Source: Bacteroidales bacterium
Lineage (GTDB): Bacteria > Bacteroidota > Bacteroidia > Bacteroidales > Rikenellaceae
Reading direction: 5' to 3'
DNA length: 64,000 nt
Assembly (NCBI GenBank): GCA_910574205.1
Contig: CAJSYJ010000002.1
Span: 248,001 to 312,000, forward strand
Positions 1 to 9,583 of the stretch are shown here, piece by piece (position 1 is the stretch's first letter; each line of letters starts with the position of its first letter). The position numbers were made by a program, and so were the translations under genes. Under the pieces are notes generated by a model that made no database searches, was not told where the DNA came from, and worked only from the letters and a program-made list of their open reading frames with translations.

Positions 1-841
1 GGGTGCCCGGCACGAGCACGCGGTGGTCGCCGTTGCGGAACAGCATCCGTGCGACGTGGGGCATAGCAAGACCGATAAAACCTATCGGGCCGCAGAAAGC
101 CGTTACTGTGCCGGCCAGCAGTGTTGTCGAGAGAAACAGCAGTCCGAGCGAGCGGCGGATATTCAGCCCCATAGTTACGGCATATTCCTCTCCGAATAGC
201 AGGAGGTTGAGCGGCTTGATCGTGATTACCGCCAGCAGTAAGCCGGCGATAACCGACGGCACGAGGACAGCGAGTTGTGGCACCGTCACGTCGCCGAGCG
301 ACCCCATCGTCCAGACGACGAAGGCTTTCAAGGCCTCCTCTTTGCTTAGGTATTGCAGGATTTGCACTACGGCACCCACACCGGACGAGAACATCATGCC
401 GAGAATCAGGATGACCATGATGTCCTTGATGCGGTGGCCTACGGCGGCGATTACGAGCAGCACGGCGGCCGCTCCCGCCCATGCGGCCGTGGCGATGCCG
501 ACCGACGAGCCGACGCCGGCAAGCACCACGAGCGCCACGCCGAGGCTCGCGCCCGAACTGATGCCGAGCACGTAGGGACCTGCCAGCGGGTTGCGGAACA
601 GCGTCTGCATCTGCAAGCCGCTGACCGACAGCGCCGCGCCCGCCAGCAGAGCCATAATTGCCTTTATCAGGCGGATATTCAGGACGATTTTCGCCGTCGC
701 TTGCGGACAGTCGCCGCCCGTCAGAGCCGCCCACACGTCGCCGAGGGGAATGCGCACCGCACCGACGACCAGATCCAGCAGGAAAAGGCCGACCGTAAGC
801 ACGGACAAAGTGACAAAAAGCATGGCGGAACGCGAACGCAT
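1..841 (-). CDS. btuC: FecCD/BtuC-type ABC transporter permease (3' end outside window)
   Basis: This is an inner-membrane permease of the FecCD family, which moves corrinoids or siderophores from the periplasm with a binding protein and an ATPase. About 280 residues are visible, reading leftwards without a stop. The start is the ATG at 841-839, which directly follows the TAG of the upstream binding protein, so translation is probably coupled. The N-terminus (MRSRSAMLFVTLSV) is a hydrophobic helix, and the family-typical stretches LFRNPLAGPYVLGISSGAS and FCGPIGFIGLAMPHVARML are present. B12 specificity is inferred from the riboswitch and BtuB/BtuG-like neighbours. The ATPase gene is expected further left, outside the window. 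Confidence 0.9.
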   Translation of the reverse strand, partial: MRSRSAMLFVTLSVLTVGLFLLDLVVGAVRIPLGDVWAALTGGDCPQATAKIVLNIRLIKAIMALLAGAALSVSGLQMQTLFRNPLAGPYVLGISSGASLGVALVVLAGVGSSVGIATAAWAGAAAVLLVIAAVGHRIKDIMVILILGMMFSSGVGAVVQILQYLSKEEALKAFVVWTMGSLGDVTVPQLAVLVPSVIAGLLLAVITIKPLNLLLFGEEYAVTMGLNIRRSLGLLFLSTTLLAGTVTAFCGPIGFIGLAMPHVARMLFRNGDHRVLVPGT

Positions 842-1981
842 CTATTTCAGCCGTTTGTAATAGACGAACGGTTCCTCCACCAGTTCGGGGTGGAATATCT
901 TTACCAGATCGCGCAGCAAGAGGTCGGGATGCACGACTGCTGATTCGAAGTAGTCGTTGCCTCCGGCGGCGTTGGTGCAGGCGTTGTTGTTATAGACGTA
1001 TCCGTTGCGGAAGCAGCGGGTGTCGGCGAACTTCGGGCAGGCGGCTTTCACCTCGCCGAGCGTGCTCGCCATACCCACGTTCAGCCATAGATCGGCAGCC
1101 GAAGCGAGCAGGTATGCCTCCTCCATGTCGACGGGCGTCGAGGCGTTGCCCGTGTTCTTCTTGTAGATATAATCTCCGCCCGCGTCCTCGATCAGCCGCA
1201 CGGCATAGCTCCCGGCCGAGGGCATGAACCACGAATCGCCGTATGGCATGTTGAGCATGACAGACGGGGCGTCGAGGGCATTCTCCGCCACCCGCTGTTT
1301 CAGGGCGTTGTATCGGACGGGAATCTCCGCGAAAACCTTTTCGCCCTCCGACCGACAACCGACGACCTCCGAGAGGGCCACCATCCACTCGGCCTTACCC
1401 AACGGCGACTCTTCGAGGTAATCGCCTACGTACATGAACGGGATGCCCAGCTCGCGCAGCTTCGGCTCCATGCCGCTGGCACCGTTCACGCCGTAGAGCA
1501 GCACGAGGTCGGGATCGAGCGACAACAGCAATTCATAGTTGATATTCCCTTCGTAGCCCACGTCGCCGATGCGGTCGCGGCGCGCCTGAATGTCGGGATT
1601 GGAGATGTAGTCGATGCCCGATACGCCGACCACGCGGTCGACCTCGCCTATGGCGTCGAGCATGGCGATATAGGTCGAGGACATCGCCACGATACGTTCG
1701 GCATCGCCTTCAAGCACCTGTCCGTCGAAGCCCTCGGGAGCGGTTTCGCCGTCGCGGGCGATGAATAACTGCACGGCGATGCCGTCCGCGCCCTGCCACG
1801 GATTCGTGACGGTAAGCAGTACGCTTTGTTTGCTGTCGGCCCCCTTAATGTCGAATCCCGAAGCGTATTCGAGCATGTAGACCGGCTTGTCAAAATCTTC
1901 GAGCGAAACGCTCTTGCGACCACAGGCCGCGACGACTATCGCGCACAGAGCGACTACCGCCAACTGAATCCATCGTTTCAT
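842..1981 (-). CDS. btuF: BtuF-like periplasmic corrinoid-binding lipoprotein
   Basis: This is a class III substrate-binding protein that would deliver cobalamin to the adjacent permease. The chosen start (MKRWIQLAVVALC) gives 379 residues and a clean lipoprotein signal ending in VVAACG. An upstream in-frame MKTNKRT start is possible; the still longer 419-residue reading lacks a sensible signal. Typical binding-protein stretches are ERIVAMSSTYIAMLDAIGEVDRVVGVSG and DLVLLYGVN, followed by a second lobe containing EDAGGDYIYKKNTGN. Its stop abuts the permease start. It could bind a siderophore-like ligand instead, but the riboswitch-controlled operon argues for cobalamin. Confidence 0.87.
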   Translation of the reverse strand: MKRWIQLAVVALCAIVVAACGRKSVSLEDFDKPVYMLEYASGFDIKGADSKQSVLLTVTNPWQGADGIAVQLFIARDGETAPEGFDGQVLEGDAERIVAMSSTYIAMLDAIGEVDRVVGVSGIDYISNPDIQARRDRIGDVGYEGNINYELLLSLDPDLVLLYGVNGASGMEPKLRELGIPFMYVGDYLEESPLGKAEWMVALSEVVGCRSEGEKVFAEIPVRYNALKQRVAENALDAPSVMLNMPYGDSWFMPSAGSYAVRLIEDAGGDYIYKKNTGNASTPVDMEEAYLLASAADLWLNVGMASTLGEVKAACPKFADTRCFRNGYVYNNNACTNAAGGNDYFESAVVHPDLLLRDLVKIFHPELVEEPFVYYKRLK

Positions 1982-2215
1982 AGTTCTTTTATTCGTTTTC
2001 ATTCGGTTCAAAAAAGGGGGAAACGGGGCTGTTCGTCCGTTTCCCCTCGATAGCATGGGCGAAAATCCGATTAAGTCGTTATGGCAAATAACACTCTGCA
2101 ACTAATCTCTAATCAGTCTTTCGGCTCTCGTCCATACAAAACACCGCAGCGAATAATCTTTTACGAAGAAGGTTTGCAAAGGTTTCCGCGATGAAAAGGG
2201 ACGCTGCCGTTATCT

Positions 2216-4348
2216 CTATCTCTTTTTACCCCATTTGGGCCGTATATCGAGGAATACCTCGAAATTCATGCGCGGCATGGGACGCGAGAGCACCGATTCG
2301 TACTCCTCGTTGAAAAGGTTCTTTACGGCTACCTTGACCGAGAAATCCGACCAATGCAGCGAAAAGAGTTTTTCCAGCGACACGTCGCTCATGTAGTAGG
2401 GCAATACGCGCGAGATCTTGCTTTTCATGTCGTTGTCCGAGGTAGTGAAACGCTCGCTGTAATAGCACCACTTGTAAACGAGACGCCACGATCGGTACGA
2501 CAATCGGCCTGTCGCCGAAGCGGAGTATTCGGGGACATAGACCAGCTGTTTGCCGATCGCCTTGTCGGCCCAGTCCACTGGGTCACCGTTGTTGATCGAG
2601 GGTGTCCACGAAAACGAGACGTCTGCGCCCAACTGCCAGTTCTTCGAGAGCCGCACCGTCGCATCGGCTTTCAGTTCGACGCCGTAAGCGTGTACCTCCT
2701 TGACGTTCTTCGGCGTCCAGAAACCCTTGAACGTCGGCAGCCACACGATCCAGTCGTCGATATACGAGTCGAACCACGTCGCCGAACCGTTGAGCGAATA
2801 GATGCCCTCCTTACCCACGGCGAACGAAAATCCGGCGTCGTAGGTGAACCCCTGCTCCTTTTTCAGATCGGGATTGCCGCCCGGCAGGAAGTAGAGGTCG
2901 TTAAGCGTCGGAAAGCGATAGTTGCGCGATACGGAGGCTTTGGCTACGATGCTGCCGCGTTTCGAGACCACATAGTCGGCGAAAAAGGCCGGAATGACGG
3001 GCGACCACTCCTCGCCGTACATCTCTTCGCGCAAGGCCACCGACACTCCCAACCGGTCGGTCGGCATCCACTTGGCCGAGGCATAGGCCGATACTTCAAC
3101 GCGCCCCTTATCATATCCCACGACCACTTTCTTGTTATTTCCCTGCGCCAACGACTGCGAATTGAGTTCGAGGACATTCTTGTCGCGGCTCTCCACGAAA
3201 TGCTGGTGCACCGAGACATTCGCCATGAAGAGCCATTTCTTGCCGATGTAGTATTCACCCTCAGCCTGTCCGTACAACGTGTTTATCTTGCTGCGCGAGC
3301 GGATCATCTCCGCCATCGTGCCGTTGCCTTTGTCCTTCGAGAAATCGTAGCCCTGTCCCGTATGGATATAGCCGGCGCGCAAGCCTACTTTGTAGTTGCC
3401 GCGCAGCCGGTCCCACGACAGAATGCCGCGAAAGGTCTGCTCCGTCTGCTCGTTCACGTATTCGTCGTCCGAGCGGTGATCGACCGACAGCATCGGCACG
3501 CCGCGCTTCGAGTCGAGGAACCACGCCTGCAATCCGAAGCGGTCGCCGCGGCCGGTATTGTAGTACACCTCCTGCAAGATGTGAAAATCACGGAACGCAC
3601 CGCATTTGTTGCGTTCGGTAGGATAGTAGGTGCCGACGATTTGGTGGTCATCGTCATAGATATTCATCTTCTTGTTGTAGTTCCTGTACTTGAAATCGTT
3701 GTCGGAAGATGAATAGACCGCACGGGTCGAGACCTGCCAATGCTTGTCGCCGTAAGTCAGGCGCAAAAATTCGTCGAACGTCTTGAACGACCCGACGCCC
3801 TGCACGTATTGCAACCCGAATCCGTCGGCTTCGGCGGGTTTCGTGGAGAGTTTCACGGCACCGCCCAGTCCGCCGCCCGTCTCGTTGACCGACGAGGTGC
3901 CGTGCAGCAGCGAGGCGTCGTCGATGAAGTAGGAGGGAATCATCGAAAAGTCGGTCATGCCGAGCATCGGCGAGTTGATGCGCATGCCGTTCCATGTTAC
4001 CTGCGTATGCGAGGGCGACGTACCGCGGAACGCTACGGTCGAGAGCGTGGCGCGACCGTACTGCTTGACGAAGATCGAGGTATTGAACGTCAGCACGTCG
4101 GCCATCGAAAGGGCGATATTCTCTTTCAGCACCGTCGAATCGAGTTTGGTCTGCTGCATACCGATTTCTTTCATCGGCCGCCGCGCCGTAACGTAAACCT
4201 CCGGAATCGGCTGGACGAACGACGGATTGTCGTTCCACCAGCCTTTGCCCGATCTTGCGGGCGGTTGCCCGTCGCTCTTCGACTTTTCCTGCGCGAAGCC
4301 GGAGAATCCGAGAAGCAAGGCGAATAGGAATGCCGTCAGTTTCTTCAT
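2216..4348 (-). CDS. btuB: BtuB-like TonB-dependent outer-membrane receptor
   Basis: This 710-residue protein has a signal peptide (MKKLTAFLFALLLGFSGFAQ), a TonB-box-like stretch (PEVYVTARR), a plug domain at roughly residues 50-190 (ending near GGGLGGAVKLSTKPAE) and a 22-strand-type barrel with a C-terminal aromatic strand. No SusC-type carboxypeptidase-like N-terminal extension is visible, which fits the shorter BtuB class. It would import cobalamin across the outer membrane, capped by the surface lipoproteins encoded upstream. It lies 55 bp downstream of the L-domain lipoprotein and 234 bp upstream of the btuF start, in the same orientation. Specificity is inferred from the cobalamin riboswitch and context. 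Confidence 0.9.
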   Translation of the reverse strand: MKKLTAFLFALLLGFSGFAQEKSKSDGQPPARSGKGWWNDNPSFVQPIPEVYVTARRPMKEIGMQQTKLDSTVLKENIALSMADVLTFNTSIFVKQYGRATLSTVAFRGTSPSHTQVTWNGMRINSPMLGMTDFSMIPSYFIDDASLLHGTSSVNETGGGLGGAVKLSTKPAEADGFGLQYVQGVGSFKTFDEFLRLTYGDKHWQVSTRAVYSSSDNDFKYRNYNKKMNIYDDDHQIVGTYYPTERNKCGAFRDFHILQEVYYNTGRGDRFGLQAWFLDSKRGVPMLSVDHRSDDEYVNEQTEQTFRGILSWDRLRGNYKVGLRAGYIHTGQGYDFSKDKGNGTMAEMIRSRSKINTLYGQAEGEYYIGKKWLFMANVSVHQHFVESRDKNVLELNSQSLAQGNNKKVVVGYDKGRVEVSAYASAKWMPTDRLGVSVALREEMYGEEWSPVIPAFFADYVVSKRGSIVAKASVSRNYRFPTLNDLYFLPGGNPDLKKEQGFTYDAGFSFAVGKEGIYSLNGSATWFDSYIDDWIVWLPTFKGFWTPKNVKEVHAYGVELKADATVRLSKNWQLGADVSFSWTPSINNGDPVDWADKAIGKQLVYVPEYSASATGRLSYRSWRLVYKWCYYSERFTTSDNDMKSKISRVLPYYMSDVSLEKLFSLHWSDFSVKVAVKNLFNEEYESVLSRPMPRMNFEVFLDIRPKWGKKR

Positions 4349-4403
4349 AAGGAAAGTAAAACCGCCTACGGCCCGTAAAGGTCGCAGACGGTTTTCGAAA
4401 TGG

Positions 4404-6593
4404 TTATTCTTTCTTGTATTTTCCGTTCTTCATGTCCTGCCATGTCGGACTATAGGAACAATCCTCGTGGACGAACCATGTTTCGTCCGATAATTGTCCG
4501 ACAACAGGTGCAAAGGCACTGAAATCCGTAACCGAACACCCTTCGATATGTACGGATCCGATCTTTGCGATGACAGGAAGTGCGATTCGTTCCAGAGGGG
4601 CGGCCGGTGTCATTCCCGGACCGTTTTGGTGGATCTGGAAAATCCCATCCACCTCTTCGAGTAAAGGCAGTGACAGCTCTTCCAAATACGACATGCCGCC
4701 GCCCAGCCCGAGGTCGAGGGTAAAGCCGGCGCCGCCGATCTTCCGCAGTTTAGGAAGATGCAGACCATCGTAGCTTGTAAGCGCGCAGGAGCCGTACAGG
4801 GCTTCCTTGTAATACTTATCGTTCGCCCCCGCCTTGTAGTATGCCGGATCGGCGGCCGTACCGATCTCCTCCAATTCCGGCATATCGATAGCTGCGTAAA
4901 TATTGGTACTGTCGAAGTAAAGTTGGCCGCCGATCTTGCGCAGGACGCGGAAGTCGCACGCCGTTCCGCTATCGTCGCTGACGTTGTCGCTTACGGCCAG
5001 ATAACCACCTACTTCGATAAGTTTCGGATAACCGATCTTTTCGACATCGTTCAACAGGTTGCCGCCGACCTTTTCGAGCTGGGGCGTAGAGATCGTCGTT
5101 TGAGGACCGTTGCTGAACGAAACATCGCCCCGGACACTCTTCAGCGAAGAGAACGAGCAGTCCGTTCCGGGTACATAAACGAGTCCTGCAAGCTCTTCGA
5201 CGCCATCAACCTTGCCCAACAGTTTGTTGTACCGCAGTTCGAGCGTTACATCCGCCTGCACAGGCAACGTAAGCGTTGTAATAAGATTCATGTTGGTAAG
5301 CAGGAGCCGGCCACCGCCCGAGAAAGTCGTTTGGGAAAGATTCAGCGGATCGGGCACTTTACTTAAGCTGACAAGCTCGATGCCTTTTACCTTGATTCCG
5401 TTCAGAGAAGGTATCTCGCGAAGTTCTGCGAACGCAGAGAGGACGATCGTGCCGTCCACTTCCGACAGAGAGTTCATGTCGATGGTCTTGACGCCCGTAT
5501 TCATCGCCATGCCGCCGATAGAGGTGGCGTCGGTGTTGGCGATAAGCTGAATGTCGCCGCCCACCTCGGAAAGCACTGGCAACGAAATCGTCTCGAACTC
5601 GTATGGAATCGTCGGCAACAGCACAGCTCCGGCCGAAGTCAGCGCTTCGAATTTCACGGCGTTGAGTTTCGCAAAGTTCTTGATGTTGATTTTACCGCCG
5701 ACAGATGCAAGTGCTTTCATCTCGACAATAGTCATATCGCCGCCTGCCTTCTCCTCGTTCGAGCCCTGCAACTCGAAATCGCTGCCGACTGTCGCCAAAG
5801 CGGGCGTCGTTACCGACGTAAGTGCCGCCGAGCGCATGACCAGCGAACCGCCGATTGCCGTCAGTTTCTCGGCTTCGAACCACTGCAATTTGTCGTTGCA
5901 TATCGTTATGTCGCCCGCAATCTCTTCGAGCGATCGGAGGCTCGCATAGTAGAGTTCGGGAGCGGTAGACGCCGCCTCGGTCGAGCCGATGTGCAGGCCG
6001 CCGATCTTCACAACATTTTCCAGACCGTCCAGTGTCGTGCCCTTATAGGTGTCGTTGATGACGATGTCGCCTTCGACCTGCGTGAGTGCCGAAAGCGCCT
6101 CGATGTTTGTCACGGAGTTGTCTCCGCTCGCCTCGCCGACGATAAGGTCGCCCTTGATAATCGTCACGCCTTTGTCGGCGAATGCCTTGACCTCGGCATC
6201 GGTTTTAAGCACGACATCGCCCTCTTCGCGGATATCGTCTTTTACGACGAGGTATTTGTAGTCGTTCGTCCGACCGTTGTAGGAGGTCACGCGGAACTGA
6301 CGTTCGGTATTCCAATCGGTGATTTCGGCCGGATCGGGCATGATCGTCGCCGACGGCGTGTACTTGAATTCGGCCGCAGCTCCGTCGAGCGATACGTTGT
6401 AGGGAACCGTTACGGTAATGTCGTTCCCTTCGATCGCCGCAGCATAGGAGGTTTCGCCGACGGTCAGCACCACCGATGTGATGAAGTTGTCGTCCGCATC
6501 TTCAGGAATCGGATTGATCGGATCATCATCGCTGCAACCGGCCAACATCAGAAAACCGACGGTGACCAACAATAGCATTTTTTTCAAATTCAT
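4404..6593 (-). CDS. Surface lipoprotein with L-domain/beta-helix-like repeats, B12 locus
   Basis: This is a 729-residue predicted lipoprotein (MNLKKMLLLVTVGFLMLAGCSDDD). The ATG at 6593 gives the signal peptide; the longer open frame to 6794 runs into the upstream gene and is not coding. After a short N-terminal beta domain (about residues 30-120) come many irregular repeats of the kind sLxxVxGdIxIxn...LtxIGGsLxL, the pattern of receptor L-domain or BspA-like right-handed solenoids. The SDDDP run after the lipid cysteine resembles Bacteroidetes surface-export signals. Its place between the PKD lipoprotein and btuB suggests a role at the cell surface in corrinoid capture. I know of no proven function. 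Confidence 0.8.
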   Translation of the reverse strand: MNLKKMLLLVTVGFLMLAGCSDDDPINPIPEDADDNFITSVVLTVGETSYAAAIEGNDITVTVPYNVSLDGAAAEFKYTPSATIMPDPAEITDWNTERQFRVTSYNGRTNDYKYLVVKDDIREEGDVVLKTDAEVKAFADKGVTIIKGDLIVGEASGDNSVTNIEALSALTQVEGDIVINDTYKGTTLDGLENVVKIGGLHIGSTEAASTAPELYYASLRSLEEIAGDITICNDKLQWFEAEKLTAIGGSLVMRSAALTSVTTPALATVGSDFELQGSNEEKAGGDMTIVEMKALASVGGKINIKNFAKLNAVKFEALTSAGAVLLPTIPYEFETISLPVLSEVGGDIQLIANTDATSIGGMAMNTGVKTIDMNSLSEVDGTIVLSAFAELREIPSLNGIKVKGIELVSLSKVPDPLNLSQTTFSGGGRLLLTNMNLITTLTLPVQADVTLELRYNKLLGKVDGVEELAGLVYVPGTDCSFSSLKSVRGDVSFSNGPQTTISTPQLEKVGGNLLNDVEKIGYPKLIEVGGYLAVSDNVSDDSGTACDFRVLRKIGGQLYFDSTNIYAAIDMPELEEIGTAADPAYYKAGANDKYYKEALYGSCALTSYDGLHLPKLRKIGGAGFTLDLGLGGGMSYLEELSLPLLEEVDGIFQIHQNGPGMTPAAPLERIALPVIAKIGSVHIEGCSVTDFSAFAPVVGQLSDETWFVHEDCSYSPTWQDMKNGKYKKE

Positions 6594-6612
6594 AATTTTA
6601 TATAGTTTCTGG

Positions 6613-8430
6613 TTATTTATTGTTTTCGTTATCGGGCGCAACGGACAAATCCGAGAAAGAGAATACCTCCGTCGAGACCTCTCCGAGCCAGCCGCTCTTG
6701 ACCTGCACGCCCGTCTGAACCTTGATGAAGTCCACGTATTGGAGATCGACCGGCGTGCCGTCCCGATACATGGCATTGGCGATGCGGAAGCCATTGGTCT
6801 GGCCGCTGCCGTCTACCACGTCGCCGCCGAGGTTGTCTGTTTCGCTGAAATTGTCGACATACCCCCAGCCATAGGATTGATTATCCCAGTATCCAGTGGT
6901 CGGGTCCTGCACATTGTTCGGAGCCAGACGGGTTCCGTAAAGAGTGTAGGTATCCGATTTGATCCAAGCAGGATAGTAATAATCCTGCTGATGGTAAGTA
7001 ATCAGGTAATCGATACACCCCGATTTGCCCTCCGAATCGGTCCACTGCACGTCCATCTGTTTGCCGGCGGGACGATAATAAGTGACAGCGTAATTCTGAA
7101 TAGTCCCCTCCTTATCCGTGTCGCTGCCGCGCAGTTCGTACCACTCGTCATCGGGCTCGCCGTTTTTATTGATGTCCTGCATAACCCAAACGATACCCGG
7201 TTCCGACGATCCGTCGAAAGCGTTGCCCTGAATCGTGAAGTCGTATTCGCCCTCTGCCATCGCCCGTTTGGGGATACTATGGTCGAAGCCTACGACGATG
7301 TAGCCGCCGAAAGCACCAAGCGACACCCATATCTTCTCTTTCAGACGCCCCTCGGCATAAGCTACAGCTGCCTCCTGCGTCGTCTCCGTGCCGTCGAACC
7401 CGCCCGTCTTCATCTCGCCGACGAACTGTCCCGGAGCAGGTGTATATTCCCATACCTTGTTCCACAGCGGAGAACTGTCTCCCGTGGCCGGACGGTAGCG
7501 GTCCTCTTGCGCAGCATCGACGCAGGTAACCTTTACCTCGGCCGTGAACGCCGTTTCGGCACGGATAATGTTGCGGGTAAGTTGTTTGGCCTGCTGCTTC
7601 GCTTCGCTTACCGTAACCCGGACGATATGCTCTCCCGCTTCAGTCGGTGTGTACCGGAACATGCGCGCTACGGCATCGGGAACCGTCTCGCCGTCCACGC
7701 TCCATACAAACTGCGGATTGTCGAAATAGGAGAGCTGCGGTTCGAGGAAGATCGGCGTGCCGATATAAACATAGCGGTCCGTCGATGTCCGGAAGATGGA
7801 TTGTGTGTGGAAGAAAACTTCGTAAGGGAGTTCGTCCACGACTTCGAGCGTAATCTCTTTCGTCGTCTCGCCGTCGATATTCGAAGCGTGGCAAACAACC
7901 GTATAGGTGCCAAGCTCCGCCTCGTTGAACGTATAAGTTACGCTTTCGGACACGACCTCGCCCTCGCGCAGCCATTCGCATCGAAACTCCTCCAAATCGG
8001 AGTTCTGAATATCGGGTGTAAAGATGTAGTCCGTGTTTTGCAGTACCTTCAACCCTTTTGACGGCAGAGCCAGCGAAATGACCGGTGGAGCCATCTCCAA
8101 CACCACCACTTTCAACTCCTCTTCGGCCTTGCCGTTTTCGTTCTGCACCGTGAACATTACGTACACTTCGGCCGCTTCGCTCCATGTATGGGTCAATGTC
8201 GGTTCCGTGGAGAGCAGTTTCCCGTCCAACGTCCACGAGAAAAGGGCGTTTTCTGCATACTGCACCGTTGGGGCGATGGTCAGTTCGCGGCCGACTTTTA
8301 CCGTATAGATTCCATCCTCGCTGTCGAGCGTGATTTGCGGCGTCATCGGCTGGTCGATTTCGACCTGCCCGTCCTTGTTGCATCCCGCAAGAAAGACCGT
8401 AATCAAAAAGAGAGTGTAAAGTTTTTTCAT
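6613..8430 (-). CDS. PKD-domain surface lipoprotein, B12 locus
   Basis: This is a 605-residue predicted lipoprotein (MKKLYTLFLITVFLAGCNKD). Three immunoglobulin/PKD-like modules occupy about residues 25-290, with repeated patterns such as FSWTLDGKLL, FRCEWLREGEVV and FVWSVDGETVP. A C-terminal domain of about 290 residues contains GGYIVVGFDHSIP and a calcium-loop-like DINKNGEPDDEWYEL. The start at 8430 is 13 bp after the stop of the propeller gene. Proteins of this architecture occur in Bacteroidetes corrinoid loci as surface binding proteins; equivalence to BtuH or another named binder cannot be decided from sequence alone. Confidence 0.82.
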   Translation of the reverse strand: MKKLYTLFLITVFLAGCNKDGQVEIDQPMTPQITLDSEDGIYTVKVGRELTIAPTVQYAENALFSWTLDGKLLSTEPTLTHTWSEAAEVYVMFTVQNENGKAEEELKVVVLEMAPPVISLALPSKGLKVLQNTDYIFTPDIQNSDLEEFRCEWLREGEVVSESVTYTFNEAELGTYTVVCHASNIDGETTKEITLEVVDELPYEVFFHTQSIFRTSTDRYVYIGTPIFLEPQLSYFDNPQFVWSVDGETVPDAVARMFRYTPTEAGEHIVRVTVSEAKQQAKQLTRNIIRAETAFTAEVKVTCVDAAQEDRYRPATGDSSPLWNKVWEYTPAPGQFVGEMKTGGFDGTETTQEAAVAYAEGRLKEKIWVSLGAFGGYIVVGFDHSIPKRAMAEGEYDFTIQGNAFDGSSEPGIVWVMQDINKNGEPDDEWYELRGSDTDKEGTIQNYAVTYYRPAGKQMDVQWTDSEGKSGCIDYLITYHQQDYYYPAWIKSDTYTLYGTRLAPNNVQDPTTGYWDNQSYGWGYVDNFSETDNLGGDVVDGSGQTNGFRIANAMYRDGTPVDLQYVDFIKVQTGVQVKSGWLGEVSTEVFSFSDLSVAPDNENNK

Positions 8431-8443
8431 AATCCGATGATTT

Positions 8444-9526
8444 TTATCTCCAGCAAAAAGCTCCCGGAATGATGCCGACGGTAAAAGTGTCGAGCAACTC
8501 GCCCTCGGCCGAATAGCGCAGCACCACGCCGTTCTGCACGTAGTCGATGGCATCGGCGATATAAACGTCGCCGTTTACGGGATTGATAGTCAATCCGTAG
8601 TAAAGTGTGTTATGATATTCGAGAAACGGTTTTACCGGCACACGATCGGCTGTCACATCCATGCACCAAACCGAATTGTTGAGCCAGTAGACCTTGTCTT
8701 TCGTTCCGTTCAGCTGCACCTCCGAGGGCCAGTCGCCGAACTTGAACTTGAACTGCTTTTCGATTTTGAACGTCTCGGCGTCGATGCGATAGAGCGACGG
8801 CGCCTCGTGCCCGTAGGGCGATCCTTCGTAACCGCCGTCGGTAATCGTCCACATCTTATTGTTGCAATCCATTACCAGCGAGGTGGGTTGGATACCCACG
8901 ACCAGTTCATCGACAACCTCATCAGTTTCAGTGTCGATTTTCAGAATACGGTTCTGGTACGACCAGCAATTTGTAAAGACGTATTTGCCGTATTGCACCA
9001 TCTGCTCCGTAGAACCCGATTCGTAGTCCATGTCTGTCTCGACGTACCCTGTAATCTGGTAGGTCTTGGGATTGACGATATAGATGCGCGGATCCCATAT
9101 CTGCGTCACATAGGCTTTTTCGTCCGATAGGAAATGAATGTATCTCGGCGAGGTAAAACCCGTAATGCGTCCCACCTCCTTGAACGTATTGGGGTCGATG
9201 GCGAAGATGACGCCCGAGTTGTTCACTACAATCCAGCCCAGACCGCCGTGCATGGTCATCGACTGCGCCACGTCGCCTAATTTCTGGGCATTGGCACGGG
9301 CGAATACCTCGTTCTCCACCCGTTTCGTTTCGGGATCGTAGTAGGATAACGACGCATTGCCGTACATGAAGTTCCCCTCGTTGGTAATGAACAACCCCTT
9401 GCCTGTAACCTCGCTTCCGTCACCGAAATTGCCGTCTATATAAAACGTTTCCTCGTCGATGGGCCCATACCCCATACATGAGGTCAATAGGAGTGCGAAT
9501 AAAAAATAAAATATACGCTTTGTCAT
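8444..9526 (-). CDS. btuG: BtuG-like surface beta-propeller lipoprotein
   Basis: This is a 360-residue lipoprotein (MTKRIFYFLFALLLTSCMG) made of YncE/DUF5074-like propeller repeats. Successive blades read as DPNTFKEVGRITGF, NPKTYQITGYVETD, DTETDEVVDELVVG and DAETFKIEKQFKFK. BtuG of Bacteroides is a surface-exposed seven-bladed propeller that binds cobalamin very tightly and lids BtuB. Size, fold pattern and the riboswitch-controlled locus with a btuB gene all fit that role. The assignment is by fold and context; ligand residues were not checked. Confidence 0.82.
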   Translation of the reverse strand: MTKRIFYFLFALLLTSCMGYGPIDEETFYIDGNFGDGSEVTGKGLFITNEGNFMYGNASLSYYDPETKRVENEVFARANAQKLGDVAQSMTMHGGLGWIVVNNSGVIFAIDPNTFKEVGRITGFTSPRYIHFLSDEKAYVTQIWDPRIYIVNPKTYQITGYVETDMDYESGSTEQMVQYGKYVFTNCWSYQNRILKIDTETDEVVDELVVGIQPTSLVMDCNNKMWTITDGGYEGSPYGHEAPSLYRIDAETFKIEKQFKFKFGDWPSEVQLNGTKDKVYWLNNSVWCMDVTADRVPVKPFLEYHNTLYYGLTINPVNGDVYIADAIDYVQNGVVLRYSAEGELLDTFTVGIIPGAFCWR

Positions 9527-9583
9527 GGATCAAACAAGTGGAAATGGAGACGAGCCATCTCCATTTCCACCCCGGTTATTTAA

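Noticed and set aside
2354-3712. 452-residue plus-strand frame inside btuB
   Set aside because: It is antisense to a clear TonB receptor and has no domain or promoter.
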